Part shown: piece after piece, positions 33,288-42,407 of the stretch
Layout of the letters: each line of letters opens with the position of its first letter
How positions within the stretch are numbered: position 1 is the first letter of the stretch
From: Chthoniobacteraceae bacterium
Lineage (GTDB): Bacteria > Verrucomicrobiota > Verrucomicrobiia > Chthoniobacterales > Chthoniobacteraceae
Reading direction: 5' to 3'
DNA: 64,000 nt
Assembly (NCBI GenBank): GCA_028293625.1
Contig: JAQGOL010000002.1
Location: forward strand, 124,001-188,000
Made by a program: the position numbers and the translations under genes
Notes under the pieces: generated by a model
What the model was told of the DNA's origin: nothing
Databases searched by the model: none
The model's input: only the letters and a program-made list of their open reading frames with translations

Positions 33288-34097
33288 ATGTTGAGAATAC
33301 TTTTCCTGGGCGATATCGTGGGCGAACCGGGCCGGAAGGCGGTCATTGATAGCGTGCAGAAATTCAAGGAAGAGCGCGGCGTCGATTTCGTGATTGTGAA
33401 TGGGGAAAACTCGGCCAATGGGCGAGGCATAACGCCCAAGATCAGCATCGACCTTTTGCGGGCCGGCGTCGCCGTGATCACCAGCGGCGACCATATTTGG
33501 GATCAGAAAGAAGTGCTTCCCTATATTCCCACCGAACCGCGCCTCTTGCGGCCGCTCAATTATCCGCCCGGAACACCCGGTGCCGGCTCGATCGTGCTCG
33601 ATACGCCCAAGGGCAAGGTCGCGGTCATCAATGTGCAGGGCCGCACTTTTATGCAGCCGCCCCTTGAGAATCCATTTTTGGCGCTCGATGCGGAAGTCAA
33701 ACGGTTGCGCCAGGAAACGCGAGTGATCTTTGTCGATGCGCATGCGGAAACCACGAGTGAAAAAATCGCCATTGGCCGTTTCCTGGATGGCCGCGTCTCA
33801 GCTGTTGTGGGAACCCACACGCATACGCAAACCGCCGATGAACAGATTTTCCCGGGCGGCACCGCGTTTCTTTGCGATGCCGGGATGTGCGGCCCGTATG
33901 AAAGCTGCCTGGGACGCGAGATCCAGCCGATCATCGCCCGGTTCCTCACGGGGCGCCCGGTAATCTATCCGGTCGCCAAGGGGCCCGTGAAAATGCACGG
34001 CGCCATTGTCGATATCGATGAAGCAACGGGGCGCGCGGTGCATATTGAACGCGTGGCTGACATGTATGAGCCGGCGCCGGAACCGGCCGCCGTGTAA
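33288..34097 (+). CDS. YmdB-family metallophosphoesterase (TIGR00282)
   Basis: 269 residues from the ATG at 33288 (MLRILFLGDIVGEPGRKAV). The metal ligands of the family are present: GDIVGEPGR, NGENSANGRGIT, TSGDHIWDQKE, FVDAHAETTSEK and GTHTHTQTADEQI. YmdB of Bacillus subtilis hydrolyses 2',3'-cyclic nucleotides and affects biofilm decisions. The length is the family norm (about 265). The upstream extension of the reading frame has no family similarity. It is divergent from the amidase gene (101 bp) and convergent with the DUF2752 gene. Confidence 0.95.
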   Translation: MLRILFLGDIVGEPGRKAVIDSVQKFKEERGVDFVIVNGENSANGRGITPKISIDLLRAGVAVITSGDHIWDQKEVLPYIPTEPRLLRPLNYPPGTPGAGSIVLDTPKGKVAVINVQGRTFMQPPLENPFLALDAEVKRLRQETRVIFVDAHAETTSEKIAIGRFLDGRVSAVVGTHTHTQTADEQIFPGGTAFLCDAGMCGPYESCLGREIQPIIARFLTGRPVIYPVAKGPVKMHGAIVDIDEATGRAVHIERVADMYEPAPEPAAV

Positions 34098-34123
34098 CAC
34101 GCTTTCCAAAAAGCGCGCGGGCG

Positions 34124-34534
34124 TCAGACCCCTTCGTGAATCAGCCAGGCCCAGTTGAGGGCGATTACTGTCACGGCCACGATGCGCAGCCGGTTGGCGG
34201 CACGGGGAGTTATCGCGTCCCAACGCAACCGGGGCAGACGGCCAAGGGTGACGACCGCGGCGTAGAGATCGAAGCCGAGGAAAAAAACGGCAACGGCCGT
34301 CGCGAGGGGATTGATTTGAAGGGCCGCCATCCAGCGCGCAGCCAGGAGATGGCGAAGGCAGCGGGTGCATCCGCAGCTTGGGCAAGGCCATCCGGTCAGC
34401 TCATGAAAAGTGCAGACCGGGGTTTGCAACTTTAAACGGAACCAGATGGCGGCCATCAGCAATCCGGCCAGGGAAACGCAAAGCCAGAGCAACTCGTGAT
34501 CAAGCTCGTTTTTCTTCAGGTAACGCCAAGACAT
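34124..34534 (-). CDS. DUF2752 membrane protein
   Basis: 136 residues. CTFHELTGWPCPSCGCTRCL matches the DUF2752 signature TG.PCP.CG.TRA, followed by LQINPLATAVAVFFLGFDLY (NPL motif). There are three membrane helices. Members are small membrane proteins of unknown role, often linked with GYF, Yip1 or zinc-ribbon membrane proteins. It lies 30 bp downstream of the GYF/Yip1 gene. Confidence 0.9.
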   Translation of the reverse strand: MSWRYLKKNELDHELLWLCVSLAGLLMAAIWFRLKLQTPVCTFHELTGWPCPSCGCTRCLRHLLAARWMAALQINPLATAVAVFFLGFDLYAAVVTLGRLPRLRWDAITPRAANRLRIVAVTVIALNWAWLIHEGV

Positions 34535-34564
34535 GATTGGCGGGAACCGAGGGATTCCGGGGGA

Positions 34565-35521
34565 TTAATGGACGCCCTGGGTGGCTGAAACGGCTCCGAT
34601 CGCCGCAAAAACTAAGCCGGCAACTCCGATGCAACAAATCGCACTCGGCAGCAGCACTGCCGTGACAGCGCGTCCGGTACCGATCTCATGCGCCCTGGCA
34701 AACCCGATGCAGAGGCAAACAAGTCCCCAGATTCCCGAAATATAGACCCCGCATCCCGGCACCAGCTGGATAGCGGCGGCCGATCCGAAGGCATAGGTGA
34801 CAACGCGGAAAGTGGTTTCAAAAGGCTGCCTTGCACCGCCGCAGATCATCAGGGCGAGATGAAAAACGCCTGAATAAAGAAATGCGACAACGACAATGAT
34901 GAAGGGGATAAACAGCGCGTATGCAAACATCATCCAGCCGGTAAGGACTGGGATATTGATGCCCGGAAACGGGTTTGCCGGTTCCGGCATCGGCATCGCC
35001 ATTCTTAAAGCGGCATTGTAAACCAAACTCACCAGTCCGCCGACCGTGCCCAAAAGCATGTGGAACAGGAGCGGTTTGCCGAGGCCGCCCTCGCGTTTCA
35101 TCGTGGAGAAAGCTTCACCGGGGCTCACCAGCACCGCTTTCACCGTGGCCACGGCGGCCGACCATGTGCCGAGCGATTCTTTTTGTTCCCAGGCGGGTCC
35201 GCCCCGATCGAGCGAAGGAAGGTCGTTGCCTTGCTGGAGTTGTTGAAGGATCGCCGGCTTGCACGAGGCGCAGACGTTGCTTGGGCCGATCTTGATCAAC
35301 TCGGTAACGGGGACAAAAAGTCCGCATGCATCGCAACGCTCCGTCTCAGGAGAGCCGACGGAGGGCATCCGTGCCGAGCGCAACGGCGCCCATTCCGTCA
35401 TACCCTGGCGCCAGACAAGAGTGTCATCCGTGATGGAACCCGCGCTCAGAAGCGAATCGAGGGCTGCCTCGGTAATTGGGCCTTGCCGCTCTCCACCGCC
35501 TGCATCGTAATACCAGTTCAT
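34565..35521 (-). CDS. GYF_2 domain and Yip1-family membrane protein
   Basis: 318 residues. The N-terminus is a GYF_2 domain (WYYDAGGGERQGPITEAALD, TDDTLVWRQGMTEWAPL), followed by a CxxC...CxxC zinc ribbon (CDACGLFVPV, CASCKPAI at about residues 63-86). Residues 125-318 are a Yip1-type membrane domain with five helices and the opening AVLVSPGEAFSTMKREGGLG. No catalytic motif. It diverges from the zinc-finger/MoxR operon (73 bp between starts), so shared regulation is plausible. It may bind Pro-rich partners through the GYF domain. Confidence 0.88.
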   Translation of the reverse strand: MNWYYDAGGGERQGPITEAALDSLLSAGSITDDTLVWRQGMTEWAPLRSARMPSVGSPETERCDACGLFVPVTELIKIGPSNVCASCKPAILQQLQQGNDLPSLDRGGPAWEQKESLGTWSAAVATVKAVLVSPGEAFSTMKREGGLGKPLLFHMLLGTVGGLVSLVYNAALRMAMPMPEPANPFPGINIPVLTGWMMFAYALFIPFIIVVVAFLYSGVFHLALMICGGARQPFETTFRVVTYAFGSAAAIQLVPGCGVYISGIWGLVCLCIGFARAHEIGTGRAVTAVLLPSAICCIGVAGLVFAAIGAVSATQGVH

Positions 35522-35594
35522 GTTGCGCCTTGTTAAGGATTTAAGGGTCTTCTAATGTGCGCCGAACTTGCCAGCGGGGCAGCAGTGAAGACCA

Positions 35595-36242
35595 ATGGCG
35601 CAGTGCTGTAAAAGCCAATTTATGCAGGAATTTTCCACCGCTTCGGCTTCCACCATCGCCTGTCCGCGATGCGGCACTTTGCTTGCCGGTGAATCGTTTA
35701 TGAGCGCTGGAAGCGTCAACTGCCCGAGTTGCCGCAGCCAGCTGACCGGCCGCGTCTTCCCGGCATTCTGGAGCCCGGCGCCTCCGGAAGTGCAGCTTGG
35801 GGAAGCGGCGATGGAAGGGGATGCGACCTGTTATTTTCACGACGGAAAAAAGGCGGCGCTCGCTTGCGAATCGTGCGGCCGGTTCATTTGCGCGCTGTGC
35901 GAGGTGCGGATTGGGTCCCGGCGCGTTTGTCCAACTTGTCTTGGGAAAGGTTTAAAGGGAGATAAAATTGCCGAGCTGGTCACCTCGCGCCTTTGCTGGT
36001 CCAACAGCGCATTGCTTGCCGGCTGGCTGCCGTTGCTTTTCGGCGTCGTCGTTTGGCCGCTCCTGGTGATCACCGGGCCCGCTGCCATCTTCGCCGCCCT
36101 GTATGGTTGGAATAAACCGGGGAGCCTGACCCGGGGCAAAAGGCATTGGGCGGCGGTGCTTGGGCTGCTTGGTGGAATCGGGCAGCTTGTTTTAGTGCTT
36201 GGAATGGGATTGCTGGTCTGGAATGCGTATCCCCATGTCTAA
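35595..36242 (+). CDS. membrane protein with zinc ribbon and B-box-like zinc finger
   Basis: 215 residues; ATG at 35595, with 35622 as an alternative. There are two Cys-rich parts: ACPRCGTLLAGES...NCPSCRS (about 22-47) and CYFHDGKKAALACESCGRFI followed by CALC (about 78-101) and VCPTCLGKG, the B-box-like type with C-H-C-C spacing seen in rhomboid-associated and DUF-type bacterial proteins. Two or three membrane helices follow. It is the first gene of a long plus-strand operon, with an 8-bp overlap to the next gene. Confidence 0.8.
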   Translation: MAQCCKSQFMQEFSTASASTIACPRCGTLLAGESFMSAGSVNCPSCRSQLTGRVFPAFWSPAPPEVQLGEAAMEGDATCYFHDGKKAALACESCGRFICALCEVRIGSRRVCPTCLGKGLKGDKIAELVTSRLCWSNSALLAGWLPLLFGVVVWPLLVITGPAAIFAALYGWNKPGSLTRGKRHWAAVLGLLGGIGQLVLVLGMGLLVWNAYPHV

Positions 36243-36756
36243 AGCGCCGGGCATTTACACCAAGCTAACGGCGATCGGCCTCGGCTCCCTCGGGTTTGCG
36301 AGGCTCTGGAGCGGCCCCGATCATCTTCTGGAGGTGACCGCCTACGGGTTTAGCGAACGCTACCGGCGGTTTTACTGGCGTGAAATCGAAGCGGTACTTG
36401 TGCGGCGAACCGCGGTCCGCCTGATCTGGAACCTGATTGGCGGCGCGTTCGCGGCAATCTCACTGGGCGGCCTCGCCGTGAGCCTTCATTATTCGGCGCG
36501 CAGCACCAGCGGTCCGGAGGAAGTCCTGCTCGGTATTTCAATCGGGCTTTGCGGGCTGATCGCCGCCGTCAGCCTGATCGTCCTGCTTGTTAATACCCTG
36601 CTTGGGCCGCGCTGCGTTTGCCTGCTCCGATTGCCGGTCGGAGTCGAACGTCTTGCCGCGCCAACCCGGATGCGGGTTGCGATCCGGATGCTTGAAAAGA
36701 TCGCGCCGCGGATTGAGTTGGCCCAAACCGAGCTCGTTGCCGCGCCGCTCCCATGA
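36235..36756 (+). CDS. two-helix membrane protein of unknown function
   Basis: 173 residues from the ATG at 36235, overlapping the previous stop; an ATG at 36223 is also possible. Two long hydrophobic helices (NLIGGAFAAISLGGLAVSL and ISIGLCGLIAAVSLIVLLVN) are joined by a short loop, with soluble flanks at both ends. No family recognised. Overlaps by a few bases with both neighbours point to coupled translation in the operon. Confidence 0.7.
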   Translation: MSKAPGIYTKLTAIGLGSLGFARLWSGPDHLLEVTAYGFSERYRRFYWREIEAVLVRRTAVRLIWNLIGGAFAAISLGGLAVSLHYSARSTSGPEEVLLGISIGLCGLIAAVSLIVLLVNTLLGPRCVCLLRLPVGVERLAAPTRMRVAIRMLEKIAPRIELAQTELVAAPLP

Positions 36757-37085
36757 GCGTGATGGTTGCCCAGCGCTGTTTGAATCATCCCTCCCGGGAA
36801 GCGGCGGCGCGCTGCCCGGAATGCGCGGGATTTTTCTGCCGTGAATGCATTACCGAGCACGACGACAGGGTGATCTGCTCTGCTTGTCTGGCGCGATTGA
36901 GCGTCCTGCCCGAGAAAAAGCGAGGCAGCCGGGGGCGCCTCCTGATTCCTTTCTATCTCCTGATGGGGATCGTGTGCGCCTGGCTTTTTTTCTATTGCAT
37001 CGGACGGGTGCTTGTTTCCACTCCCTCTTCCTTCCACGAAGGCACCGTCTGGAAGCGCGACATGCTCGGATCCGGGGATGACTAA
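36753..37085 (+). CDS. B-box-type zinc-finger membrane protein
   Basis: 110 residues. CLNHPSREAAARCPECAGFF, CRECITEHDDRVICSACLAR is a B-box-like zinc finger (C-H...C-C...C-C...H-D...C-C), the same kind as in the gene at 35595. One membrane helix follows (LLIPFYLLMGIVCAWLFFYC). The ATG overlaps the previous stop (ATGA at 36753-36756). It is probably an anchor or partner protein for the operon products. Confidence 0.8.
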   Translation: MSVMVAQRCLNHPSREAAARCPECAGFFCRECITEHDDRVICSACLARLSVLPEKKRGSRGRLLIPFYLLMGIVCAWLFFYCIGRVLVSTPSSFHEGTVWKRDMLGSGDD

Positions 37086-38718
37086 AATGAGCCGTCGTTT
37101 AAAATCTGATTTTTCAAAGCCGGCCCTCGATCTGATCGAAGAAGCGACTCATTTGCTTCGCGGCGCTCCGGCCGGCGTTTTGCTCAGCTATTATATCGGA
37201 AGCCTTCCGGCCGCGCTTGGACTCCTTTATTTCTTCGCCGATATGAGCCGGGGCGCTTTTGCCCGGACGCATCTGGTCGAGGCGTCGCTCGGAATGGCGT
37301 TTCTCTATCTCTGGATGAAATGCTGGCAATCGGCTTTTTCAAGCGGCCTGCATGCGTGGCTGACGATGACGCCGCACGTTCCGTGGAGTTGGGGCCGCAT
37401 CGGGCGCCTGGTGCTGGTGCAAAGTGCTATTCAACCAACCGGTCTTTTTCTGCGGATCATCGCCGCACAAATTCTGCTGCCGTATATTTGGGTTTACGGG
37501 TTTTACCAGAATGTCGGCGTGTTTGGGGCGGGGGAGAGTGGCAGCATTGGCGAGGTGGTGTCGCGGGCGGCGAGCCAAGCCAGGCTTTGGCCAAAACAGG
37601 CGCACCAAGCGCTGCTGCTGCTTTTTTTGTTCGCCTTTTTCGTCGCCTTAAACACCGCAGTCGGCCTCCTCGTTATCCCGCAGCTGCTTAAGATGTTTTT
37701 TAATATCGAATCAGTCTTTTCGAGAAGCCCGGGGGCGATTCTTAATACGACGGTTTTGGCGGCGATCGGAGCGCTGACTTATCTCGCGTTTGATCCGTTG
37801 CGAAAAGCGCTTTACGTCGTGCGCTGTTTTCGCGGCCGCGCCCGTGAGTCCGGCGAGGATTTGCGCGTGGAGCTCAAGGCACTCAAGCTGAAGGCGGGCA
37901 AGGTTGTATTGATGTTTGTTTTTGCCCTTGGATTGCCGGCGATGGCAGCTGAGGAGACCGCCGCGCCGCCGGCAACCACGCAGGTTGATCCGGCTGAACT
38001 CAATGCCTCCATCGGCCGGGTGCTTGAGCGCCGCGAATACGCATGGCGAATGCCGCGCAATCAGATCGATTCCCAGGAAAAGGGATGGATCGGTTCATTC
38101 ATCGATGACTCGGTCAATTCGCTTCGGAAGATGTTGAAGATGGTGCGCGAAAAGGCCACCGATATACAGCGCGCCATTCGGAAATGGTTCGGCAAAAAGG
38201 ATGGGAGTGAGGAGGATGATCTCGCATCAGCCGGAGGATTCGGCATTGCGCGCCCTTTTTTCTACGCGGCAATCGTGCTGGTCGTGGTGGCGATTATCCT
38301 CCTGATCCGGCGCATCGGCTGGAAGAAAGAGGCTGCCGCGGATGCGGCTGAAGCTGAGGCGGCACAACCCGATCTGGAATCCGAGGATCTGGTGGCGGAT
38401 CAACTTCCGGAAGAGGGCTGGCTGAAATTGGCGCGCGACCTGATGGCGGCCGGAGAGCTGCGTCTCGCCTTGCGCGCTTCTTATCTGGCGGGCCTTGCGC
38501 ATCTTGGCACGCGGCAACTGCTGACTATCGCGCGCTACAAGTCCAATCACGACTACGATCGCGAGCTGCGCCGGCGTGCAAGGCAGAAAGAAGAGCTGGT
38601 GGCGGCATTCCAAGCGAACATGAACGCGTTTGAACGCGCCTGGTATGGATTGCACGAGGTGACGGCCGAGACGCTTGAGATCTTCAACGGCAATCTTGAA
38701 AGGATCCGCGGATGCTGA
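37078..38718 (+). CDS. membrane protein with C-terminal DUF4129 domain
   Basis: 546 residues from the ATG at 37078 (another ATG lies at 37087). The N-terminal third has about five membrane helices (for example FFLALNTAVGL region and VLLSYYIGSLPAALGLLYFF). Then a Pro/Ala-rich linker with a helix (VVLMFVFALGLPAMA) and a soluble basic segment lead to a further helix (FFYAAIVLVVVAIILLIRRI) and the C-terminal DUF4129 (GELRLALRASYLAGLAHLGT, RQKEELVAAFQANMNAFERA, WYGLHEV). DUF4129 proteins normally neighbour MoxR/DUF58/DUF4350 genes, as here. Coupled to both neighbours by overlaps. Confidence 0.85.
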   Translation: MTKMSRRLKSDFSKPALDLIEEATHLLRGAPAGVLLSYYIGSLPAALGLLYFFADMSRGAFARTHLVEASLGMAFLYLWMKCWQSAFSSGLHAWLTMTPHVPWSWGRIGRLVLVQSAIQPTGLFLRIIAAQILLPYIWVYGFYQNVGVFGAGESGSIGEVVSRAASQARLWPKQAHQALLLLFLFAFFVALNTAVGLLVIPQLLKMFFNIESVFSRSPGAILNTTVLAAIGALTYLAFDPLRKALYVVRCFRGRARESGEDLRVELKALKLKAGKVVLMFVFALGLPAMAAEETAAPPATTQVDPAELNASIGRVLERREYAWRMPRNQIDSQEKGWIGSFIDDSVNSLRKMLKMVREKATDIQRAIRKWFGKKDGSEEDDLASAGGFGIARPFFYAAIVLVVVAIILLIRRIGWKKEAAADAAEAEAAQPDLESEDLVADQLPEEGWLKLARDLMAAGELRLALRASYLAGLAHLGTRQLLTIARYKSNHDYDRELRRRARQKEELVAAFQANMNAFERAWYGLHEVTAETLEIFNGNLERIRGC

Positions 38719-39983
38719 AACGGCTCCTGCTGATCGGTTTCCTGGCCTTGGTATTTGTTTGCGGAGTCGTGCATCTTTTTGCCCTCCGGTTTGAACATGG
38801 CGATGTTTATCCCGAGTATTCCTCGCTGCGGACCGATCCGCTTGGCTGCAAGGCTTTTTACGACGCATTCCGCGAACAACCGGGCCTCACGTTGCGCCGC
38901 AATTACCGGCCAATCGTCAAGCTGCAACCTGCCCCGGCAACCACCCTGATCTACGCGGGCACGCCGGCGCGCGCCTGGTGGGGAAACAAAGAGCTCGAAG
39001 CGGTTGAAGCAATGGCCGCCGCGGGCTCGCGGGTGGTCATTACTTTTGTCGGGGTGGCGCAGGGCCCAAGCAAACGGGAACTATCGCGCGAGGTGGAAGA
39101 GGAAAAAGAACGCATGCAACGCCGCAAAAAGAAGGAGGAGAAAAAGGCGGCTCAACCCAAACCCGAGGGTGAACCTGCAAAAGAACCCGGCAAGCTGCCT
39201 GAAAAAGAAGCTCCGGAAGCCTACTCATTTGATCAGGTGGCGGCGCGCTGGGGGTTTGCATTCAAATATCTCGCCGGCAATGTGAAAGGTTCGGAGAAAG
39301 CGCTGCCTGGCATTCTCTCCGGCCCGTTGAATAAGGAGATCTCCTGGCACAGCGTCCTCTATTTTGAACCCCGCAAAAGTGGGGATTGGGAAACCCTTTA
39401 TACCTTTACTGAAAAACCGGTTCTGATGGAGCGCGCGTACGGCAAAGGGAGCATTGTGCTGGCGGCAGAAAGTTATTTTTTGAGCAATGAAGCGATGTTG
39501 AAAGAGCCAAATCCCGAGTTGCTCGCGTGGCTGGTAGGGAGTTCATCAACCGTGGTTGTTGACGAAGAATCGCACGGAGTCAGCGAAAACCCGGGCATCG
39601 CGACGCTGGTCGGCAAATATGGGCTCCAGGGTGCGGTCGGTGTGCTTGCCGTGCTCGCTTTGCTTTTTATATGGAAAAATGCGACGCCCCTGGTGCCGCC
39701 ATTTGAAGAACCTGAATCCGGAGTCGTCCTCGGCAAGGAGACCACGGAAGGTTTTATTAATCTGCTAAGGCGCGGCATTGCCCCGGGCGAACTGCTTCAG
39801 GTTTGCGCGGGAGAATGGAAAAAAGCATTCGACCGTGACGGCACAACGCCGCAGGGCGCGCATCTGGAAAATGTGGTGGCTGCCGAATCGGTGAAAAGCA
39901 GCCGGAGCCGCGACGCGGTGGCCGCGTATTGCGAACTGACCGTCGGACTCGCTAAACCACCCGGCAGGAATAAAAAATCGTGA
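38712..39983 (+). CDS. DUF4350 domain protein
   Basis: 423 residues. The N-terminal helix (LLLIGFLALVFVCGVVHLFA) is followed by DUF4350 landmarks: YPEYSSLRTDPLGCKAFYDA, TLIYAGTPARAW and GKGSIVLAAESYFLSNEAML, then a second helix (GLQGAVGVLAVLALLFIWKN). A Lys/Glu-rich insert of about 45 residues (REVEEEKERMQRRKKKEEKK, then EKEAPE) interrupts the domain. DUF4350 resembles the GldG/ABC-type periplasmic domain and is regularly encoded beside MoxR ATPases. Start overlaps the previous stop by 7 bp. Confidence 0.85.
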   Translation: MLKRLLLIGFLALVFVCGVVHLFALRFEHGDVYPEYSSLRTDPLGCKAFYDAFREQPGLTLRRNYRPIVKLQPAPATTLIYAGTPARAWWGNKELEAVEAMAAAGSRVVITFVGVAQGPSKRELSREVEEEKERMQRRKKKEEKKAAQPKPEGEPAKEPGKLPEKEAPEAYSFDQVAARWGFAFKYLAGNVKGSEKALPGILSGPLNKEISWHSVLYFEPRKSGDWETLYTFTEKPVLMERAYGKGSIVLAAESYFLSNEAMLKEPNPELLAWLVGSSSTVVVDEESHGVSENPGIATLVGKYGLQGAVGVLAVLALLFIWKNATPLVPPFEEPESGVVLGKETTEGFINLLRRGIAPGELLQVCAGEWKKAFDRDGTTPQGAHLENVVAAESVKSSRSRDAVAAYCELTVGLAKPPGRNKKS

Positions 39984-40061
39984 ACCGGCCACCGGCACTC
40001 TTGATCAATCACCCCGCGCGTGGCTCAACAAGGCCTCGCGGCGGCATCCAACGACTTCCCC

Positions 40062-41027
40062 ATGCAAATTGACCCCGAACAGATTAAAGAGCTCCTTAAC
40101 CGTGCGCGTGTTGAAGTGCGCAAAGTGATCATTGGCCAGGAGGAAGTCATTGATAAGGCGCTCATCGCGATTTTCACCGGCCAGCATGCGTTGATCGAAG
40201 GGGTGCCGGGCGTGGCCAAGACGCTGCTCGTGCGCACCCTGGCACAGGTGCTCGGATGCGACTTCAACCGGATTCAATTCACCCCGGACCTGATGCCCGC
40301 CGACATCACCGGCACCAACGTTTTTAATCTCCAGCGCAACGAGTTCACACTCATTCCCGGACCGGTCTTCACGACGTTCCTATTGGCGGACGAAATCAAC
40401 CGCGCCCCGGCCAAAACCCAATCGGCCTTGTTGCAGGCGATGCAGGAACGCCGTGTCAGCATTGATCGCGAGACGCACGTGCTTTCAGCGAACTTCACGG
40501 TTTTCGCCACGCAAAACCCGGTCGAATACGAGGGGACATATCCATTGCCAGAGGCGCAAAAGGACCGCTTCATGCTCAAGATTTCAATGGGCGTGCCGGA
40601 CCGGGAGAGTGAACTTACGCTCGCAAAACGGATGCTCGGAGACGGATCGCCCGAAGCGACACTCGCCGCGGGCGCTGTGCAGGCTGTCATTTCCGGCGAC
40701 GATCTTGAAAAAATGCGGCGCGCCATGGATGTGATCACCATTCGCGAGGATCTGGTCGCTTATGTGGTCGATGTCGTCCGTGCCACCCGCACCAGCGAGA
40801 CCGTGCTTGTTGGGGCCGGTCCGCGCGCAACGCAGTCCCTGCTCCTGGGCAGCCGCGCCAACGCTGTGATCAATGGGCGCGATTTTGTCACTCCTGACGA
40901 CGTAAAGGCGATGACTGAACCGGTCCTCGGTCACCGCCTTGTGCTGCGGGCCGAGTACGAAATTGAGGGAGTCACCGTGAATGAAGTGATCGCCAAAATC
41001 CTCGAGCAGGTCACCGTCCCTCGCTGA
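40062..41027 (+). CDS. MoxR-family AAA+ ATPase
   Basis: 321 residues from the ATG at 40062 (MQIDPEQIKELLNRARVEVR); a GTG at 40020 is an alternative. Walker A is GVPGVAKT (47-54), Walker B LLADEINRAPAKTQSALL, sensor FATQNPVEYEGTYPLPEAQ and the arginine finger region DRFMLKISM follow. The C-terminal lid is normal. MoxR proteins act as chaperones for VWA-type partners and are linked with DUF58 and DUF4129. The next gene overlaps its stop by 1 bp. Confidence 0.95.
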   Translation: MQIDPEQIKELLNRARVEVRKVIIGQEEVIDKALIAIFTGQHALIEGVPGVAKTLLVRTLAQVLGCDFNRIQFTPDLMPADITGTNVFNLQRNEFTLIPGPVFTTFLLADEINRAPAKTQSALLQAMQERRVSIDRETHVLSANFTVFATQNPVEYEGTYPLPEAQKDRFMLKISMGVPDRESELTLAKRMLGDGSPEATLAAGAVQAVISGDDLEKMRRAMDVITIREDLVAYVVDVVRATRTSETVLVGAGPRATQSLLLGSRANAVINGRDFVTPDDVKAMTEPVLGHRLVLRAEYEIEGVTVNEVIAKILEQVTVPR

Positions 41028-42397
41028 TGCTCGTACCGCGCACAGCACTCATTGTCTGGGTCGCTTCGTTTGTTCTTCCCGTGGCAATCGTCGGCGGAAC
41101 ACTCCCGGGCGCGCTTGGTTTTGCCGGCTTGCTGATTGCGCTTTTTTTAATGCTCGTGCTGCTCGATGCGCTTTTGGCGCGGCGTGGCACCCATGGGATC
41201 CGACTCCATCTACCGGAGCTTGTCCGTTTGCAAAAAGACCGGCCCGGGGTGATCGAGGTGCGGGTCGCCAATCCGCAGAAGGTCGCGCGCGCGGTGCGCA
41301 TCGGGCTGGCCTGGCCACGGGAAATGATCACAGCCGAGCAGGAGCGCCGGGTGTCGCTGCCGGCGGGAGCGGCGATGGCACAAATCGAGTGGGCCTTTAC
41401 GCCGAGCCGCCGTGGCCAATACATCCTTTGCCGCGCTTATCTGGAAGTAAGCTCGCCGCTTGGATTTTGGGCAGCACGCAAAGCCGACGAGGTGCGTTGT
41501 GAATTGCGCGTTTATCCGAACCTGATTGAAGACCGCAAAAACGTGGCGGCCTTGTTCCTTAAACGCGGTGTGCTTGGAGTCCACGCACAACGGCAGGCGG
41601 GGCAGGGGCGTGAATTTGAAAAACTGCGCGAGTACCTCCATGGCGACAGCGTGGACGACATCCATTGGAAAGCGTCGGCCAAGCGCGGTCACCCGGTGAC
41701 GAAGATTTTCCAGGTTGAACGGACCCAGGAAGTTTATGTGATTGTTGATGCGTCCCGGCTGACGGCGCGGGCTTTATCGATGGGCGAGTTCTCTTCCCAA
41801 AAGCCGCCGGGCCTGGTTGCCGGCGAGCGTTCGACCACTGTTTTGGAACGGTTTGTGAGCGCATCGCTCATTCTCGGGCTGGCCGCTGAACAGCAAGGCG
41901 ATCAGTTTGGGTTGATCACTTTTAGTGACAAGGTTCTTGGCTTTGTCCGGGCACGCACCGGGCAGGCCCATTACGATGCCTGCCGGGATCGGCTTTACCG
42001 CCTTGAATCGCAGACGGTGACGCCCGATTTTGAGGAGCTTTTCACCTTTATCCGGCTGAAACTTCGCAAACGGGCGCTGCTTATTTTTTTAACAGCACTG
42101 GACGATCCGATTCTGGCCGAAGCCTTTACAAAAAGCGTCTCGTTGATTTGCCGGCAGCATCTGGTGTTTGTCGATATGCTAAAGCCGCCGGCCGCCAACC
42201 CGCTGTTCAGTTCGAACGTGGCGAAATTGGACGATATTTACGCGCATCTCGGCGGGCATCTGCAATGGCGGCAGTTGGGCGAGCTGGAAAAAGTTTTGCG
42301 ACAGCGCGGTGTCCGCTTTTCGCTTTTGGATCCGGCCCGACTTCCGGCGGATCTGGTGGCGCAGCATGCGGAAGTCAAGGCGCGCCAGTTAATATGA
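41027..42397 (+). CDS. DUF58 (VWA-related) membrane protein
   Basis: 456 residues. Two N-terminal membrane helices (ALIVWVASFVLPVAIVGG, GFAGLLIALFLMLVLLDALL). The DUF58 signature EFEKLREYLHGDSVDDIHWK followed by ASAKRGHPVTK lies at about residue 200, then a VWA-like fold with VYVIVDASRL (MIDAS-like DxS) and QFGLITFSDKVLGFV. Standard MoxR partner; its ATG overlaps the moxR stop. It probably forms a membrane complex with the MoxR ATPase for assembling or remodelling a periplasmic machine. Confidence 0.92.
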   Translation: MLVPRTALIVWVASFVLPVAIVGGTLPGALGFAGLLIALFLMLVLLDALLARRGTHGIRLHLPELVRLQKDRPGVIEVRVANPQKVARAVRIGLAWPREMITAEQERRVSLPAGAAMAQIEWAFTPSRRGQYILCRAYLEVSSPLGFWAARKADEVRCELRVYPNLIEDRKNVAALFLKRGVLGVHAQRQAGQGREFEKLREYLHGDSVDDIHWKASAKRGHPVTKIFQVERTQEVYVIVDASRLTARALSMGEFSSQKPPGLVAGERSTTVLERFVSASLILGLAAEQQGDQFGLITFSDKVLGFVRARTGQAHYDACRDRLYRLESQTVTPDFEELFTFIRLKLRKRALLIFLTALDDPILAEAFTKSVSLICRQHLVFVDMLKPPAANPLFSSNVAKLDDIYAHLGGHLQWRQLGELEKVLRQRGVRFSLLDPARLPADLVAQHAEVKARQLI

Positions 42398-42407
42398 GGT
42401 TTTTACG